A stretch of DNA of 10,014 bases from an uncultured Flavobacteriaceae bacterium (GCA_947311815.1 CAMZMA010000288.1:1-10014), one strand, 5' to 3'. Positions 1 through 7,235 are shown, counted from the stretch's first letter. The notes: generated by a model not told the origin, from the letters alone. Translations and numbers: made by a program.

Positions 1-77
1 ATGGCATCACTCTCACCAATCATTTCGTACTTTTTACTTACTTTATTCTTTAAGCGTTTATTTTCTACAACCAATAC
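1..77 (-). pseudogene. In-frame continuation of the sigma-54 response regulator after a premature stop
   Basis: Reading on from the TAA at 80-78 in the same frame gives 25 sense codons to the window edge. They begin VLVVENKRLKNK, continue through VSKKYEMI and end GESDA. From knowledge of the family, this is the stretch joining the receiver domain to the AAA+ sigma-54 interaction domain; the GESDA region is the start of the AAA+ domain, where relatives have a GxSxA motif. One base change (AAA or another sense codon to TAA) is enough to explain the break; no indel is needed. A TTG at 74-72 lies one codon past the stop and an ATG at 23-21, so separate re-initiation of the output part is conceivable but unsupported. 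Whether the rest of the gene is intact cannot be seen here. Confidence 0.75.
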
Positions 78-443
78 TTATCTATCAAGTGCATTACGAA
101 CAGTATTGAGCAAACGGTTTAAATCTGGTGGTTTTGAAATATAATCAAAAGCGCCAAGTCGCATTGTATTTACAGCAGTATCTAAATCTCCGTGACCAGA
201 AATCATCACCATCGGAATTTCGGGCTTTATTTTTTTTGTTTTTTCTAAAACTTCAACACCATCCATTTTTGGCATTTTTATATCGCACAATACTAAATCA
301 TAGTCGTTATTTTTTATCATTTCTATCCCTTGTAAACCATCTTCAGCTTCTTCTACTTGATAGCTTTCATTTTCTTCTGAAATAATTTTTTTTAGCACAC
401 GTCTTATCGCAGCTTCATCTTCTATAATTAGTATTTTGCTCAT
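78..443 (-). CDS. Response-regulator receiver domain, N-terminal part of an interrupted NtrC-type activator
   Basis: A 121-residue receiver (REC) domain that would accept phosphate from a sensor histidine kinase. The acidic pocket E8/D9, the phospho-acceptor D54 in a CDIKMPKMDG context, the switch residue S82 (MISGHG) and the conserved K104 (KPP) are all visible, so the domain looks intact. The ATG at 443 gives the canonical MSKILIIEDE first strand. The ORF ends at TAA (80-78), yet the same frame past the stop continues with linker sequence typical of flavobacterial sigma-54-dependent regulators (see 1-77). The ending NALDR followed by KVLVVEN-like sequence is what I remember for full-length relatives of about 380-390 residues. 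It is therefore more likely the front part of a broken AAA+ activator than a true single-domain CheY-like protein. If made, it would lack the AAA+ and DNA-binding domains. It lies 124 nt downstream of the ABC permease on the same strand; no clear promoter is visible in that gap. Confidence 0.85.
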   Translation of the reverse strand: MSKILIIEDEAAIRRVLKKIISEENESYQVEEAEDGLQGIEMIKNNDYDLVLCDIKMPKMDGVEVLEKTKKIKPEIPMVMISGHGDLDTAVNTMRLGAFDYISKPPDLNRLLNTVRNALDR

Positions 444-462
444 TTTTTAAAATTTGTTTATG

Positions 463-511
463 TGTTTAGTTGTTTAATCATGTAATTGTTACACAAATAA
501 ACAACTACACA
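463..511. repeat. Inverted repeat between ABC permease and response-regulator genes
   Basis: The arm tagttgttta (467-476) is matched by taaacaacta (498-507). The pairing continues outward to 463/511 with one mismatch, and a smaller hairpin, tgtaa/ttaca (481-493), nests in the loop. The position, just downstream of the permease stop on the minus strand, would suit a transcript end. No T-run follows it on that strand, so a standard intrinsic terminator is not supported. The bases 512-565 that follow are low-complexity repeats of aactttt, a common texture of flavobacterial intergenic DNA. Confidence 0.4.
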
Positions 512-567
512 ATTAAACTTTTTTACGTTAACAAGCTAAACTTTTTAACTTTTAACTTTCAAACTTT

Positions 568-1893
568 TTACCCATTATATTTTATCCATTTCCATAAATC
601 TTTATAACTTGGTTTTTTACCATACATTAAAATACCTACTCGGTAAATTTTTGCTGATAACCAAACCATTGCTACAAAGGTAATCAATAATAATGCCATA
701 GAAATTGCTATTTCCCACCACGAAACGCCAAACGGAACACGCATTAACATCACAATAGGCGATGTAAACGGAATGTGAGAAAAAATGACCGCAACAGAAC
801 CGTGAGGTTCGTTAATTACGGTAAAAGCACCTACATACATTGCCAACATAAGTGGTAAAATTATAGGCATCATAAATTGTTGTGTATCGGTTTCATTATC
901 AACAGCAGCACCAATTGCAGCGTATAACGAACTGTATAACATAAAGCCTCCCAAGAAATAAAAGATAAAAAGGAAGAACATTTTAAGTAAAGGTAATTTA
1001 AAAATTTCTTGAAGCACTAATTGCATTTTATTGCCACTTGCCACTTCTTTCATCGCTTCTAATTGTTCGGGAGTCATTTTTGCCGATTGCATATCAAACA
1101 AGCTAACTCCTAAGAAAGAAGACGCTACAAAACTGATGATTAAAAACAAAATTCCCCAAATAGCAAATTGCAATAAACCTGCGGATGCATTCCCAATAAT
1201 TTTACCCAACATTAACTGAAAAGGTTTTACAGACGATACAATAACTTCTATAATTCTACTGGTTTTTTCTTCAATCACACTTCGCATTACAGAGTTCCCG
1301 TAAATAATGACGAACATCATTAATAAATAACCTGCCATGGTACCGACACCAATTTTTATTCCGTTGATGAGTTTTGATGATTCTTCGCCCGAAAAATTAA
1401 ACATTTTAATATCTGTTTTAATTTTTGATGCTTTAATTTTTTCTAAATTGATGCCCAATTTGGTCATTTTTAGATTACGCAACCTTGTATTTACATTTCG
1501 TTCTATATTTTCTATGACACTAAACCCTGGCGATTCTTTTGAATAAAATTCGATAGATTTTGCCAACACCTCTAAACTATCAATTTTCGGGATAGACAGC
1601 ACACCATAATAATGTCCTTTTTCTACTTGATTTTTTGTTTCATCAATCCCTAATTGGGTATAATCTAAATATTTTACGGTTTTGGTATCTTTAAATTGCT
1701 CTTTAGAAAACAATCCCGAATTATCTACATACGCTATTTTTTTAATGTCCTTTTCGTTCTGTTTGGTTAAAAAAGCGATTAAAACGCCCATACCTACCAT
1801 TAACAACGGACTTAAAAAAGTCATCATAATAAAGGTTTTGTTCCGAACCTTTGCGATAAACTCACGTTTTATAATTAACTGTAACTTGCTCAT
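568..1893 (-). CDS. ABC-2 type exporter permease (NatB-like)
   Basis: Inner-membrane permease subunit of an ABC exporter, 441 residues, paired with the ATPase upstream. Hydrophobic segments are visible near residues 21-42, 182-200, 236-262, 303-329, 341-360 and 392-415. A soluble, extracytoplasmic-looking domain lies between the first and second (about 45-178). This layout, with one N-terminal helix, a large soluble loop and five further helices, fits the ABC-2 family subgroup that includes NatB. The stretch EEKTSRIIEVIVSS (208-221), followed by a GK motif near 230, is the usual coupling-helix signature of this group. The ATG at 1893 lies 2 nt after the ATPase stop, so the two are surely co-transcribed and probably translationally coupled. 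The substrate is unknown: NatAB exports Na+ in Bacillus, but relatives carry many solutes, and nothing here decides it. The C-terminal tail is short and basic (KKPSYKDLWKWIKYNG). Confidence 0.9.
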   Translation of the reverse strand: MSKLQLIIKREFIAKVRNKTFIMMTFLSPLLMVGMGVLIAFLTKQNEKDIKKIAYVDNSGLFSKEQFKDTKTVKYLDYTQLGIDETKNQVEKGHYYGVLSIPKIDSLEVLAKSIEFYSKESPGFSVIENIERNVNTRLRNLKMTKLGINLEKIKASKIKTDIKMFNFSGEESSKLINGIKIGVGTMAGYLLMMFVIIYGNSVMRSVIEEKTSRIIEVIVSSVKPFQLMLGKIIGNASAGLLQFAIWGILFLIISFVASSFLGVSLFDMQSAKMTPEQLEAMKEVASGNKMQLVLQEIFKLPLLKMFFLFIFYFLGGFMLYSSLYAAIGAAVDNETDTQQFMMPIILPLMLAMYVGAFTVINEPHGSVAVIFSHIPFTSPIVMLMRVPFGVSWWEIAISMALLLITFVAMVWLSAKIYRVGILMYGKKPSYKDLWKWIKYNG

Positions 1894-1895
1894 AA

Positions 1896-2825
1896 TTAAC
1901 TATTTTTATTTACAGCAGCGATAAAAATATCGTTGGCAGATGGTACTAATTCTACAAAATGTTGCACGTCTCCTTGTGTGGTTAAAAACGATAATAAATC
2001 GTTGGCAGACTGTTTTTCGGTTACTTTTACATTCAGTTTTAAACCGTTGTTTAACAATTTAAAATCGGCTTGTGTTACCTCAAAATTTTCTTTTAATTTC
2101 TGAATTACTTCTTCTTCATTGGTTGTTTTTAGTCCAATTTGAAAAGTATTGGTTCTAAATTGACGCTTAATATCGTCTAATTTTCCGTCTAAAATTTTAT
2201 TTCCGTGATCTATCAAAGCAATACTATCGCACATTTCTTCTACCGATTCCATTCTGTGGGTAGAAAAAATAATCGTAGCCCCTTCATCTCGTAATTGCAA
2301 AATTTCTTTGGCAATTAGTTTGGCATTTATCGGGTCGAAACCAGAAAAAGGTTCATCAAAAATCAATAATTTTGGTTGATGCAATACGGTAACCACAAAC
2401 TGTACTTTTTGCGCCATTCCTTTTGATAGTTCTTCTACTTTTTTGCCCCACCAAGCACCAATATCAAACTTGTCGAACCAATATTTTAAGCGTTTTTTTG
2501 CTTCGGTTTTACTTAATCCTTTTAATTGTGCCAAATACAATGCTTGTTCGCCTACTTTCATACTTTTGTACAAACCACGTTCTTCGGGTAAATAACCAAT
2601 ATGTTCTATATGATTGGGTTGCAACGGTTCTCCATCTAAAATTACCGAGCCACTATCGGGCATTGTAATTTGGTTGATGATTCTAATTAGCGATGTTTTT
2701 CCTGCTCCGTTTGGTCCTAATAATCCGAAGACACTTCCTTTTTGTATGGTTAGCGAAACATCATTTAATGCAGTAAAATCTCCATAGGTTTTTACGACAT
2801 TATTAATTTCTAATAAGTTATTCAT
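1896..2825 (-). CDS. ABC exporter ATP-binding subunit (NatA-like)
   Basis: Cytoplasmic ATPase of the exporter, 309 residues. Visible motifs are Walker A GPNGAGKT (37-44), the signature LSKGM (133-137, a variant of LSGGQ), Walker B LLIFDEP (153-159, with D157 and catalytic E158), the D-loop SGFD (161-164) and the switch histidine H190 in STHRM. The Q-loop position reads YLPEERGLY (79-87), with Glu where many ABC ATPases have Gln; this is normal for NatA-type proteins. A C-terminal domain of about 85 residues follows the nucleotide-binding domain, as usual for the group. It is the first gene of the minus-strand unit, with ATG at 2825, and is divergent from marR across a 190-bp region that carries the palindromic operator. 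A -7-like box lies about 50 nt upstream. Confidence 0.92.
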   Translation of the reverse strand: MNNLLEINNVVKTYGDFTALNDVSLTIQKGSVFGLLGPNGAGKTSLIRIINQITMPDSGSVILDGEPLQPNHIEHIGYLPEERGLYKSMKVGEQALYLAQLKGLSKTEAKKRLKYWFDKFDIGAWWGKKVEELSKGMAQKVQFVVTVLHQPKLLIFDEPFSGFDPINAKLIAKEILQLRDEGATIIFSTHRMESVEEMCDSIALIDHGNKILDGKLDDIKRQFRTNTFQIGLKTTNEEEVIQKLKENFEVTQADFKLLNNGLKLNVKVTEKQSANDLLSFLTTQGDVQHFVELVPSANDIFIAAVNKNS

Positions 2826-2875
2826 GAATGTGTGTTATTGAATTCAATTTTCTTTTGATAAGAAATCTGTGAGTA

Positions 2876-2883
2876 CAAATTTA
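2876..2883 (-). promoter_or_regulatory. Candidate -7 box for the ABC exporter operon
   Basis: On the minus strand this reads TAAATTTG, a full match to the Bacteroidota -7 form TAnnTTTG. Transcription would start near 2869, leaving a leader of about 40 nt before the ATPase ATG. No good TTTG-type -33 box is seen about 20 bp further upstream, so the call rests on one element in AT-rich DNA. Confidence 0.4.
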
Positions 2884-2944
2884 CATATTTTCTTGTTATT
2901 TGTAGATAAATTAGTAAAATGTTACACTTGATTTTATTGAAATT

Positions 2945-2960
2945 TACTATGCATGCATAA
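2945..2960. promoter_or_regulatory. Distal operator site O1 (tatgcatgcata)
   Basis: It contains the exact 12-bp palindrome tatgcatgcata (2948-2959), within the 15-nt sequence tactatgcatgcata (2945-2959). The same 15 nt recur exactly at 2973-2987. The symmetry stops at the core here (flanks c/a). A two-fold symmetric site repeated in front of a MarR-family gene is what a MarR dimer operator would look like. That the MarR protein encoded at 3016 binds it is an inference. Confidence 0.65.
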
Positions 2961-2967
2961 CTTTTTT

Positions 2968-2995
2968 AAAAATACTATGCATGCATAGTATTTTT
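2968..2995. promoter_or_regulatory. Proximal operator O2: perfect 28-bp palindrome
   Basis: A perfect palindrome with its centre between 2981 and 2982, core atactatgcatgcatagtat (2972-2991) and A4/T4 flanks. The centre is 28 bp from the centre of O1, a little under three helical turns, so two dimers could sit on similar DNA faces. It ends 5 bp before the marR -7 box and covers the place where a -33 element should be, so a bound repressor would block polymerase. As RNA it could also form a hairpin, but it lies upstream of the predicted transcription start, so a DNA operator is the better reading. Confidence 0.75.
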
Positions 2996-2999
2996 TTCC

Positions 3000-3007
3000 T
3001 ATATTTG
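3000..3007 (+). promoter_or_regulatory. Candidate -7 box of marR / fad operon promoter
   Basis: It reads TATATTTG, matching TAnnTTTG exactly. The start point would fall at about 3011-3014, just before the marR ATG at 3016, so the message would be nearly leaderless. No TTTG -33 box is seen; that place is taken by the O2 palindrome. Confidence 0.55.
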
Positions 3008-3015
3008 ACCCACAA

Positions 3016-3471
3016 ATGGAAAAAAACAAATCTATAGATCATCAATTAAGAGCAACTTGGCAAGCTGTTGCAAAACTCTATAATGAGCAAGCAGCAAAGT
3101 TTGATAGCACCATGGCAAGTGCTTTTGTACTCTTAAATATTGATGTAGAAAAAGGCACACCTTCTACTGCGTTAGGTCCTTTAATGGGAATGGAACCCAC
3201 TAGTCTTTCAAGAATTTTAAAAACAATGGAAAAAAAAGGAGCTATCCATAGAATAAAAAATCCAAACGACGGAAGAAGTGTATTAATTACTTTAACTGAA
3301 TATGGAAAAGAAATGAGAGAACTCTCTAAAAATTCTGTATATCAATTTAATAATAAGGTAAGAGAATTTATTACGACTGAAGAGTTAGAAAATTTTTTTA
3401 AAGTAACATCAACTATAAATAGACTCATTGCAGATAAGATGATTTACAACATCAACAAAAAAGCTGTATAA
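3016..3471 (+). CDS. MarR-family transcriptional regulator of the fad operon
   Basis: A 151-residue winged-helix DNA-binding protein, the usual length for MarR. Helices at both ends (about 5-30 and 105-145) would form the dimer interface. The winged helix runs from about 35 to 100, with recognition-helix region TSLSRILKTMEKKG (62-75) and the wing NPNDGRSVLITLT (82-94), which holds the conserved D85/R87 pair. The ATG at 3016 keeps the first helix complete; the next Met (residue 33) would cut it off. The stop is 18 nt before fadN, so it is the first gene of the operon. Two palindromic sites sit just upstream, implying autorepression together with the fad genes. By position, the inducer may be an acyl-CoA or a fatty acid, as for other regulators of beta-oxidation; the sequence does not prove this. 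Confidence 0.9.
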   Translation: MEKNKSIDHQLRATWQAVAKLYNEQAAKFDSTMASAFVLLNIDVEKGTPSTALGPLMGMEPTSLSRILKTMEKKGAIHRIKNPNDGRSVLITLTEYGKEMRELSKNSVYQFNNKVREFITTEELENFFKVTSTINRLIADKMIYNINKKAV

Positions 3472-3489
3472 AATAAACACACAAAACAA

Positions 3490-5895
3490 ATGACAAGAAG
3501 AATTAAAAAAGTAGCAATTATCGGTTCTGGTATTATGGGAAGTGGTATTGCGTGTCATTTTGCTAATATTGGCGTAGAAGTTCTTTTATTGGACATTGTA
3601 CCAAGAGAACTCAACGCAAAAGAAAAAGCAAAAGGACTTACGTTAGAAGACAAAGTAGTTCGTAACCGTTTGGTAAACGATGCGTTAAAAGCTTCATTAA
3701 AATCGAAACCATCCCCTATTTACAATCAAAAATTTGCCAACAGAATTTCTACAGGAAATTTAGAAGACGATTTACACAAAATTAAAGAGGTAGATTGGGT
3801 AATGGAAGTTGTAGTAGAACGATTAGATATTAAGAAAATCGTTTTTGAAAAGATAGAAAAATACCGAACACCAGGTACTTTAATTACCTCTAACACTTCG
3901 GGGATTCCTATCAAATTTATGAATGAAGGACGCAGCGAAGATTTTCAAAAACACTTTGCTGTAACTCACTTTTTTAATCCGCCAAGATATTTAAAATTGT
4001 TTGAAGTGGTTCCAGGACCTAATTGCAAACAAGAAGTGACCGACTTTTTAATGATGTATGGCGATAAGTTTTTAGGTAAAACATCGGTTTTAGCAAAAGA
4101 TACACCAGCATTTATTGGAAACCGAATCGGTATTTTTAGCATAATGAGCTTGTTTCATATTGTTAAAGAAATGGATTTAACGGTAGAAGAAGTAGATAAA
4201 TTATCAGGGCCAGTAATTGGTCGACCAAAATCGGCAACCTTTAGAACTATTGATGTTGTTGGTTTAGACACCCTTGTACATACTGCAAACGGCGTAAAAG
4301 ACAACTGCCCTAATGACGAAATGAGAGCACAATTTGTAATTCCAGATTTTGTAAATAAAATGATGGAAAACAAATGGTTAGGGAGTAAAACAAAACAAGG
4401 TTTCTATAAAAAAATCATCAACAAAGAAGGTAAAAAAGAAATTTTAACCTTAGATTTAAAAACCTTAGAGTACAGAAGTAAAAAAAGAGCAAAATTTGCC
4501 ACTCTAGAATTGACCAAAACGATTGATAACGTTACCGACAGATTCAAGGTTTTAGTGAAAGGAAAAGACAAAGCAGGCGAATTTTATCGCAAATCTTTTG
4601 CAGCACTTTTTGGCTACGTACAAAATCGTATTCCAGAGATTTCTGACGAATTATACAGAATTGACGATGGTTTACGAGCAGGTTTTGGTTGGGAACACGG
4701 TCCTTTTCAAATTTGGGATGCCATTGGTGTAGAAAAAGGGATTGAGATGATGAAAGCTGAAGGAAAAGAACCAGTAGCTTGGGTTACCGAAATGGTAGCA
4801 AATGGCGTATCTTCCTTTTATACGGTAAAAGACGGAGCAACTTATTATTATGATATTCCGCAGAAAAAATACCTTAAAAAACCTGGTCAAGATTCATTTA
4901 TCATTTTAGATAATATCAGAAAATCATCCGAAGTGTTTAAAAACTCTGGTGTGGTTGTAGAAGATTTAGGAAGCGGCATTTTAAATGTAGAATTCCGTTC
5001 TAAAATGAATACCATTGGAGGCGATGTTTTAGCAGGATTAAACAAAGCAATTGATATTGCCGAAAAAGATTTTCAAGGTTTAGTAGTTGGTAATCAGGGA
5101 TCAAATTTTTCTGTAGGAGCAAATATCGGAATGATTTTTATGATGGCTGCCGAACAAGAATATGATGAGCTAAATATGGCAATCAAATATTTTCAAGACA
5201 CAATGATGCGCATGCGTTATTCTGCCATACCAACAATTGCAGCACCTCACGGAATGTCTCTTGGTGGTGGATGCGAGTTATCAATGCACGCAGACAAAGT
5301 AGTTGCCGCAGCAGAAACCTATATCGGATTGGTAGAATTTGGTGTTGGTGTAATTCCTGGTGGTGGTGGCTCTAAAGAAATGGCTTTACGAGCATCCGAT
5401 TCTTTTAGAAAAGGAGATGTTGAACTCAACGTGTTACAAGAAAATTTCTTAACCATTGCGATGGCAAAAGTAGCCACATCAGCTTATGAAGCTTTTGATA
5501 CAGGCATCCTTCAAAAAGGAAAAGATATTGTGATTGTCAATAAAGATAGACAAATTGCCGAAGCAAAAAAACACGCCATTTTATTAGCCGAAGCTGGTTA
5601 TACACAACCTGCAAAAAGAAACGATGTAAAAGTTTTAGGAAAACAAGCTTTAGGAATGTTCTTAGTTGGTACCGATTCTATGGAAGCTTCTAAATACATT
5701 AGCGAACACGATCAAAAAATAGCCAATAAATTAGCCTACGTAATGGCAGGTGGAGATCTATCTGAACCTACTTTAGTAAGCGAACAATATTTATTAGACT
5801 TAGAAAGAGAAGCGTTTTTAAGTTTATGTACAGAACGTAAAACATTAGAACGTATTCAACACATGTTACAAACTGGGAAACCACTTCGCAATTAA
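3490..5895 (+). CDS. fadN: 3-hydroxyacyl-CoA dehydrogenase / enoyl-CoA hydratase, FadN type
   Basis: A bifunctional beta-oxidation enzyme of 801 residues that hydrates enoyl-CoA and oxidises 3-hydroxyacyl-CoA with NAD+. The N-terminal half is the dehydrogenase: a Rossmann fold with GSGIMG (12-17) and D35 for NAD, then catalytic-type residues S137 (NTS), H160 (THFFNPP), E172 (LFEVV) and N211 (FIGNRIG). A second 3HCDH domain follows at about 360-440. The C-terminal half, about 490-700, is a crotonase fold with GSNFSVGANI (537-546) and two glutamates 20 residues apart, E596 in GGGCEL and E616 in GLVEFGVG. These match the catalytic pair of enoyl-CoA hydratase, so both activities look intact. The order dehydrogenase then hydratase is the reverse of E. 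coli FadB and fits Bacillus FadN (about 790 residues). It is followed by its thiolase partner. Confidence 0.93.
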   Translation: MTRRIKKVAIIGSGIMGSGIACHFANIGVEVLLLDIVPRELNAKEKAKGLTLEDKVVRNRLVNDALKASLKSKPSPIYNQKFANRISTGNLEDDLHKIKEVDWVMEVVVERLDIKKIVFEKIEKYRTPGTLITSNTSGIPIKFMNEGRSEDFQKHFAVTHFFNPPRYLKLFEVVPGPNCKQEVTDFLMMYGDKFLGKTSVLAKDTPAFIGNRIGIFSIMSLFHIVKEMDLTVEEVDKLSGPVIGRPKSATFRTIDVVGLDTLVHTANGVKDNCPNDEMRAQFVIPDFVNKMMENKWLGSKTKQGFYKKIINKEGKKEILTLDLKTLEYRSKKRAKFATLELTKTIDNVTDRFKVLVKGKDKAGEFYRKSFAALFGYVQNRIPEISDELYRIDDGLRAGFGWEHGPFQIWDAIGVEKGIEMMKAEGKEPVAWVTEMVANGVSSFYTVKDGATYYYDIPQKKYLKKPGQDSFIILDNIRKSSEVFKNSGVVVEDLGSGILNVEFRSKMNTIGGDVLAGLNKAIDIAEKDFQGLVVGNQGSNFSVGANIGMIFMMAAEQEYDELNMAIKYFQDTMMRMRYSAIPTIAAPHGMSLGGGCELSMHADKVVAAAETYIGLVEFGVGVIPGGGGSKEMALRASDSFRKGDVELNVLQENFLTIAMAKVATSAYEAFDTGILQKGKDIVIVNKDRQIAEAKKHAILLAEAGYTQPAKRNDVKVLGKQALGMFLVGTDSMEASKYISEHDQKIANKLAYVMAGGDLSEPTLVSEQYLLDLEREAFLSLCTERKTLERIQHMLQTGKPLRN

Positions 5896-5910
5896 AAATT
5901 GCTCAAGTGG
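5881..5910 (+). other. Stem-loop overlapping the fadN stop codon
   Basis: Outer arms ccactt (5881-5886) and aagtgg (5905-5910), inner arms gcaatt (5888-5893) and aattgc (5897-5902), with a 3-nt loop and a small 1x2 internal bulge: 12 base pairs in all. The fadN TAA (5893-5895) lies in the loop region. No T-run follows directly, so it is more likely an RNA stability or partial attenuation element than a full terminator. Its function is not shown. Confidence 0.5.
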
Positions 5911-5924
5911 TTAGTCTTAAGTTA

Positions 5925-5987
5925 TTAGTTTTTAGTGATAAATTTCACAAACTAACAACTAAATACTAACAACTAAACACTAAAATT
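5925..5987 (+). repeat. Hairpin plus tandem 14-mer just before fadA
   Basis: A bulged hairpin pairs ttagttt (5925-5931) and gtga (5935-5938) with tcac (5945-5948) and aaactaa (5949-5955). It overlaps a tandem repeat, actaacaactaaa plus one variable base, at 5951-5964 and 5965-5978, and a partial third unit (actaaaa) runs to the fadA ATG at 5988. Short repeats of this texture are common between flavobacterial genes. Here they form the entire A-rich, unstructured leader that replaces a Shine-Dalgarno sequence. Confidence 0.55.
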
Positions 5988-7178
5988 ATGAAAACAGCAT
6001 ATATAGTAAAAGCATACAGAACCGCAGTTGGTAAAGCACCAAAGGGCGTGTTCAGATTTAAAAGAACAGACGAACTGGCCGCAGAAACCATTAAATACAT
6101 GATGGATGAACTGCCAGATTTTGATAAAAAACGTATTGATGATGTTATTGTTGGTAATGCAATGCCAGAAGGTTCTCAAGGTTTAAACATGGGACGATTA
6201 ATCTCTTTAATGGGATTAGATATTGTTGATGTACCAGGTGTAACAGTCAATCGATTTTGTTCATCAGGATTAGAAACTATTGCCATGGCAACGGCTAAAA
6301 TACAAGCAGGAATGGCAGATTGTATTATTGCAGGTGGTGCAGAAAGTATGAGCGCCGTACCAATGACTGGTTACAAACCAGAATTAAATTACAATGTAGC
6401 CACTTCTGGTCATGAAGATTATTATTGGGGGATGGGAAATACAGCAGAAGCTGTTGCCAACCAATTTAATGTATCAAGAAAAGACCAAGATGAATTTGCG
6501 TACAATTCACATGTAAAAGCATTACGTGCACAAGCCGAAAATCGTTTTCAAGATCAAATTGTTCCAATTAATGTAGAACAAACTTATGTTGATGAAAACG
6601 GAAAAAAAGCAACTAGAAAATACACCGTTACCAAAGATGAAGGTCCTAGAAAAGGAACAAGTGTAGAAGTATTAAACAAACTTCGTGCAGTTTTTGCTGC
6701 TGGCGGAAGTGTTACAGCAGGTAACTCGTCTCAAATGAGTGATGGTGCAGCGTTTGTGTTAATTATGAGCGAAGACATGGTAAAAGAACTAAACATAGAG
6801 CCTATTGCTCGTTTGGTAAATTATGTTGCTGCGGGTGTAGAACCAAGAATTATGGGTATTGGACCAGTTGCTGCCATTCCGAAAGCCTTAAAAAGAGCAG
6901 GTTTACAACAAAACGACATTGATTTAATCGAATTAAATGAAGCCTTTGCTTCACAATCATTAGCCGTAATGAGAGAGCTTAATTTGAATCAAGACATTGT
7001 TAATGTAAATGGTGGTGCTATCGCATTAGGACATCCTTTAGGTTGTACAGGTGCTAAATTATCAACACAACTTTTTGATGAAATGCGTAAAAGAGAAATG
7101 AACGGTAAATATGGTATGGTTACCATGTGTGTGGGTACAGGACAAGGAGCCGCAGGAATTTTTGAGTTCCTTAAATAA
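5988..7178 (+). CDS. fadA: Acetyl-CoA acyltransferase (thiolase), FadA
   Basis: A 396-residue thiolase that cleaves 3-ketoacyl-CoA with CoA to give acetyl-CoA and a shortened acyl-CoA, the last step of beta-oxidation. The nucleophile C91 lies in NRFCSSGLETIAMA. The second half carries NEAFA (317-321), the GHPLG histidine H349 and the acid/base C381 in CVGTGQG, so the active site is complete. The length fits the degradative thiolase family (about 390 residues). It sits 92 nt after fadN, its normal protein partner, and 209 nt before fadE, all on one strand. This context favours the degradative enzyme (3-ketoacyl-CoA thiolase, EC 2.3.1.16) over biosynthetic acetoacetyl-CoA thiolase, although the two cannot be told apart by motif alone. 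Confidence 0.93.
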   Translation: MKTAYIVKAYRTAVGKAPKGVFRFKRTDELAAETIKYMMDELPDFDKKRIDDVIVGNAMPEGSQGLNMGRLISLMGLDIVDVPGVTVNRFCSSGLETIAMATAKIQAGMADCIIAGGAESMSAVPMTGYKPELNYNVATSGHEDYYWGMGNTAEAVANQFNVSRKDQDEFAYNSHVKALRAQAENRFQDQIVPINVEQTYVDENGKKATRKYTVTKDEGPRKGTSVEVLNKLRAVFAAGGSVTAGNSSQMSDGAAFVLIMSEDMVKELNIEPIARLVNYVAAGVEPRIMGIGPVAAIPKALKRAGLQQNDIDLIELNEAFASQSLAVMRELNLNQDIVNVNGGAIALGHPLGCTGAKLSTQLFDEMRKREMNGKYGMVTMCVGTGQGAAGIFEFLK

Positions 7179-7189
7179 ATTTTTTCTTT

Positions 7190-7235
7190 GAAAAGAGAGA
7201 AGAAAAGAGAAAAGAGGATAGAGGATAGAGAAAAA
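7190..7235 (+). repeat. Purine-rich low-complexity tract after fadA
   Basis: About 46 bases almost without pyrimidines, built from gaaaagag-like units and ending in a direct repeat (gaggata twice at about 7214-7227). It begins 12 nt after the fadA stop. Similar GA-rich tracts are common in flavobacterial spacers. No coding frame or hairpin is seen in it. Confidence 0.5.

Noticed and set aside
128..385. Plus-strand ORF opposite the receiver domain
   Set aside because: It is the antisense shadow of an obvious REC domain, with a low-complexity, Leu/Phe-rich product and no motif.
1896..2825. Missing Q-loop glutamine (E81) in the ABC ATPase as a defect
   Set aside because: The PEERGLY form is usual in NatA-type ATPases, and all other motifs are intact.
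4672..4890. Minus-strand ORF inside fadN
   Set aside because: Antisense to a continuous, motif-complete enzyme; Phe/Ile/Cys-rich composition typical of a shadow frame.
5881..5910. The fadN stop hairpin as an intrinsic terminator
   Set aside because: No T-run follows it, and the downstream gene is the functional partner of fadN, so full termination is unlikely.
5951..5987. Tandem 14-mers as a CRISPR-like array
   Set aside because: The units are directly adjacent with no spacers and are only 14 nt long, and no cas gene is nearby.
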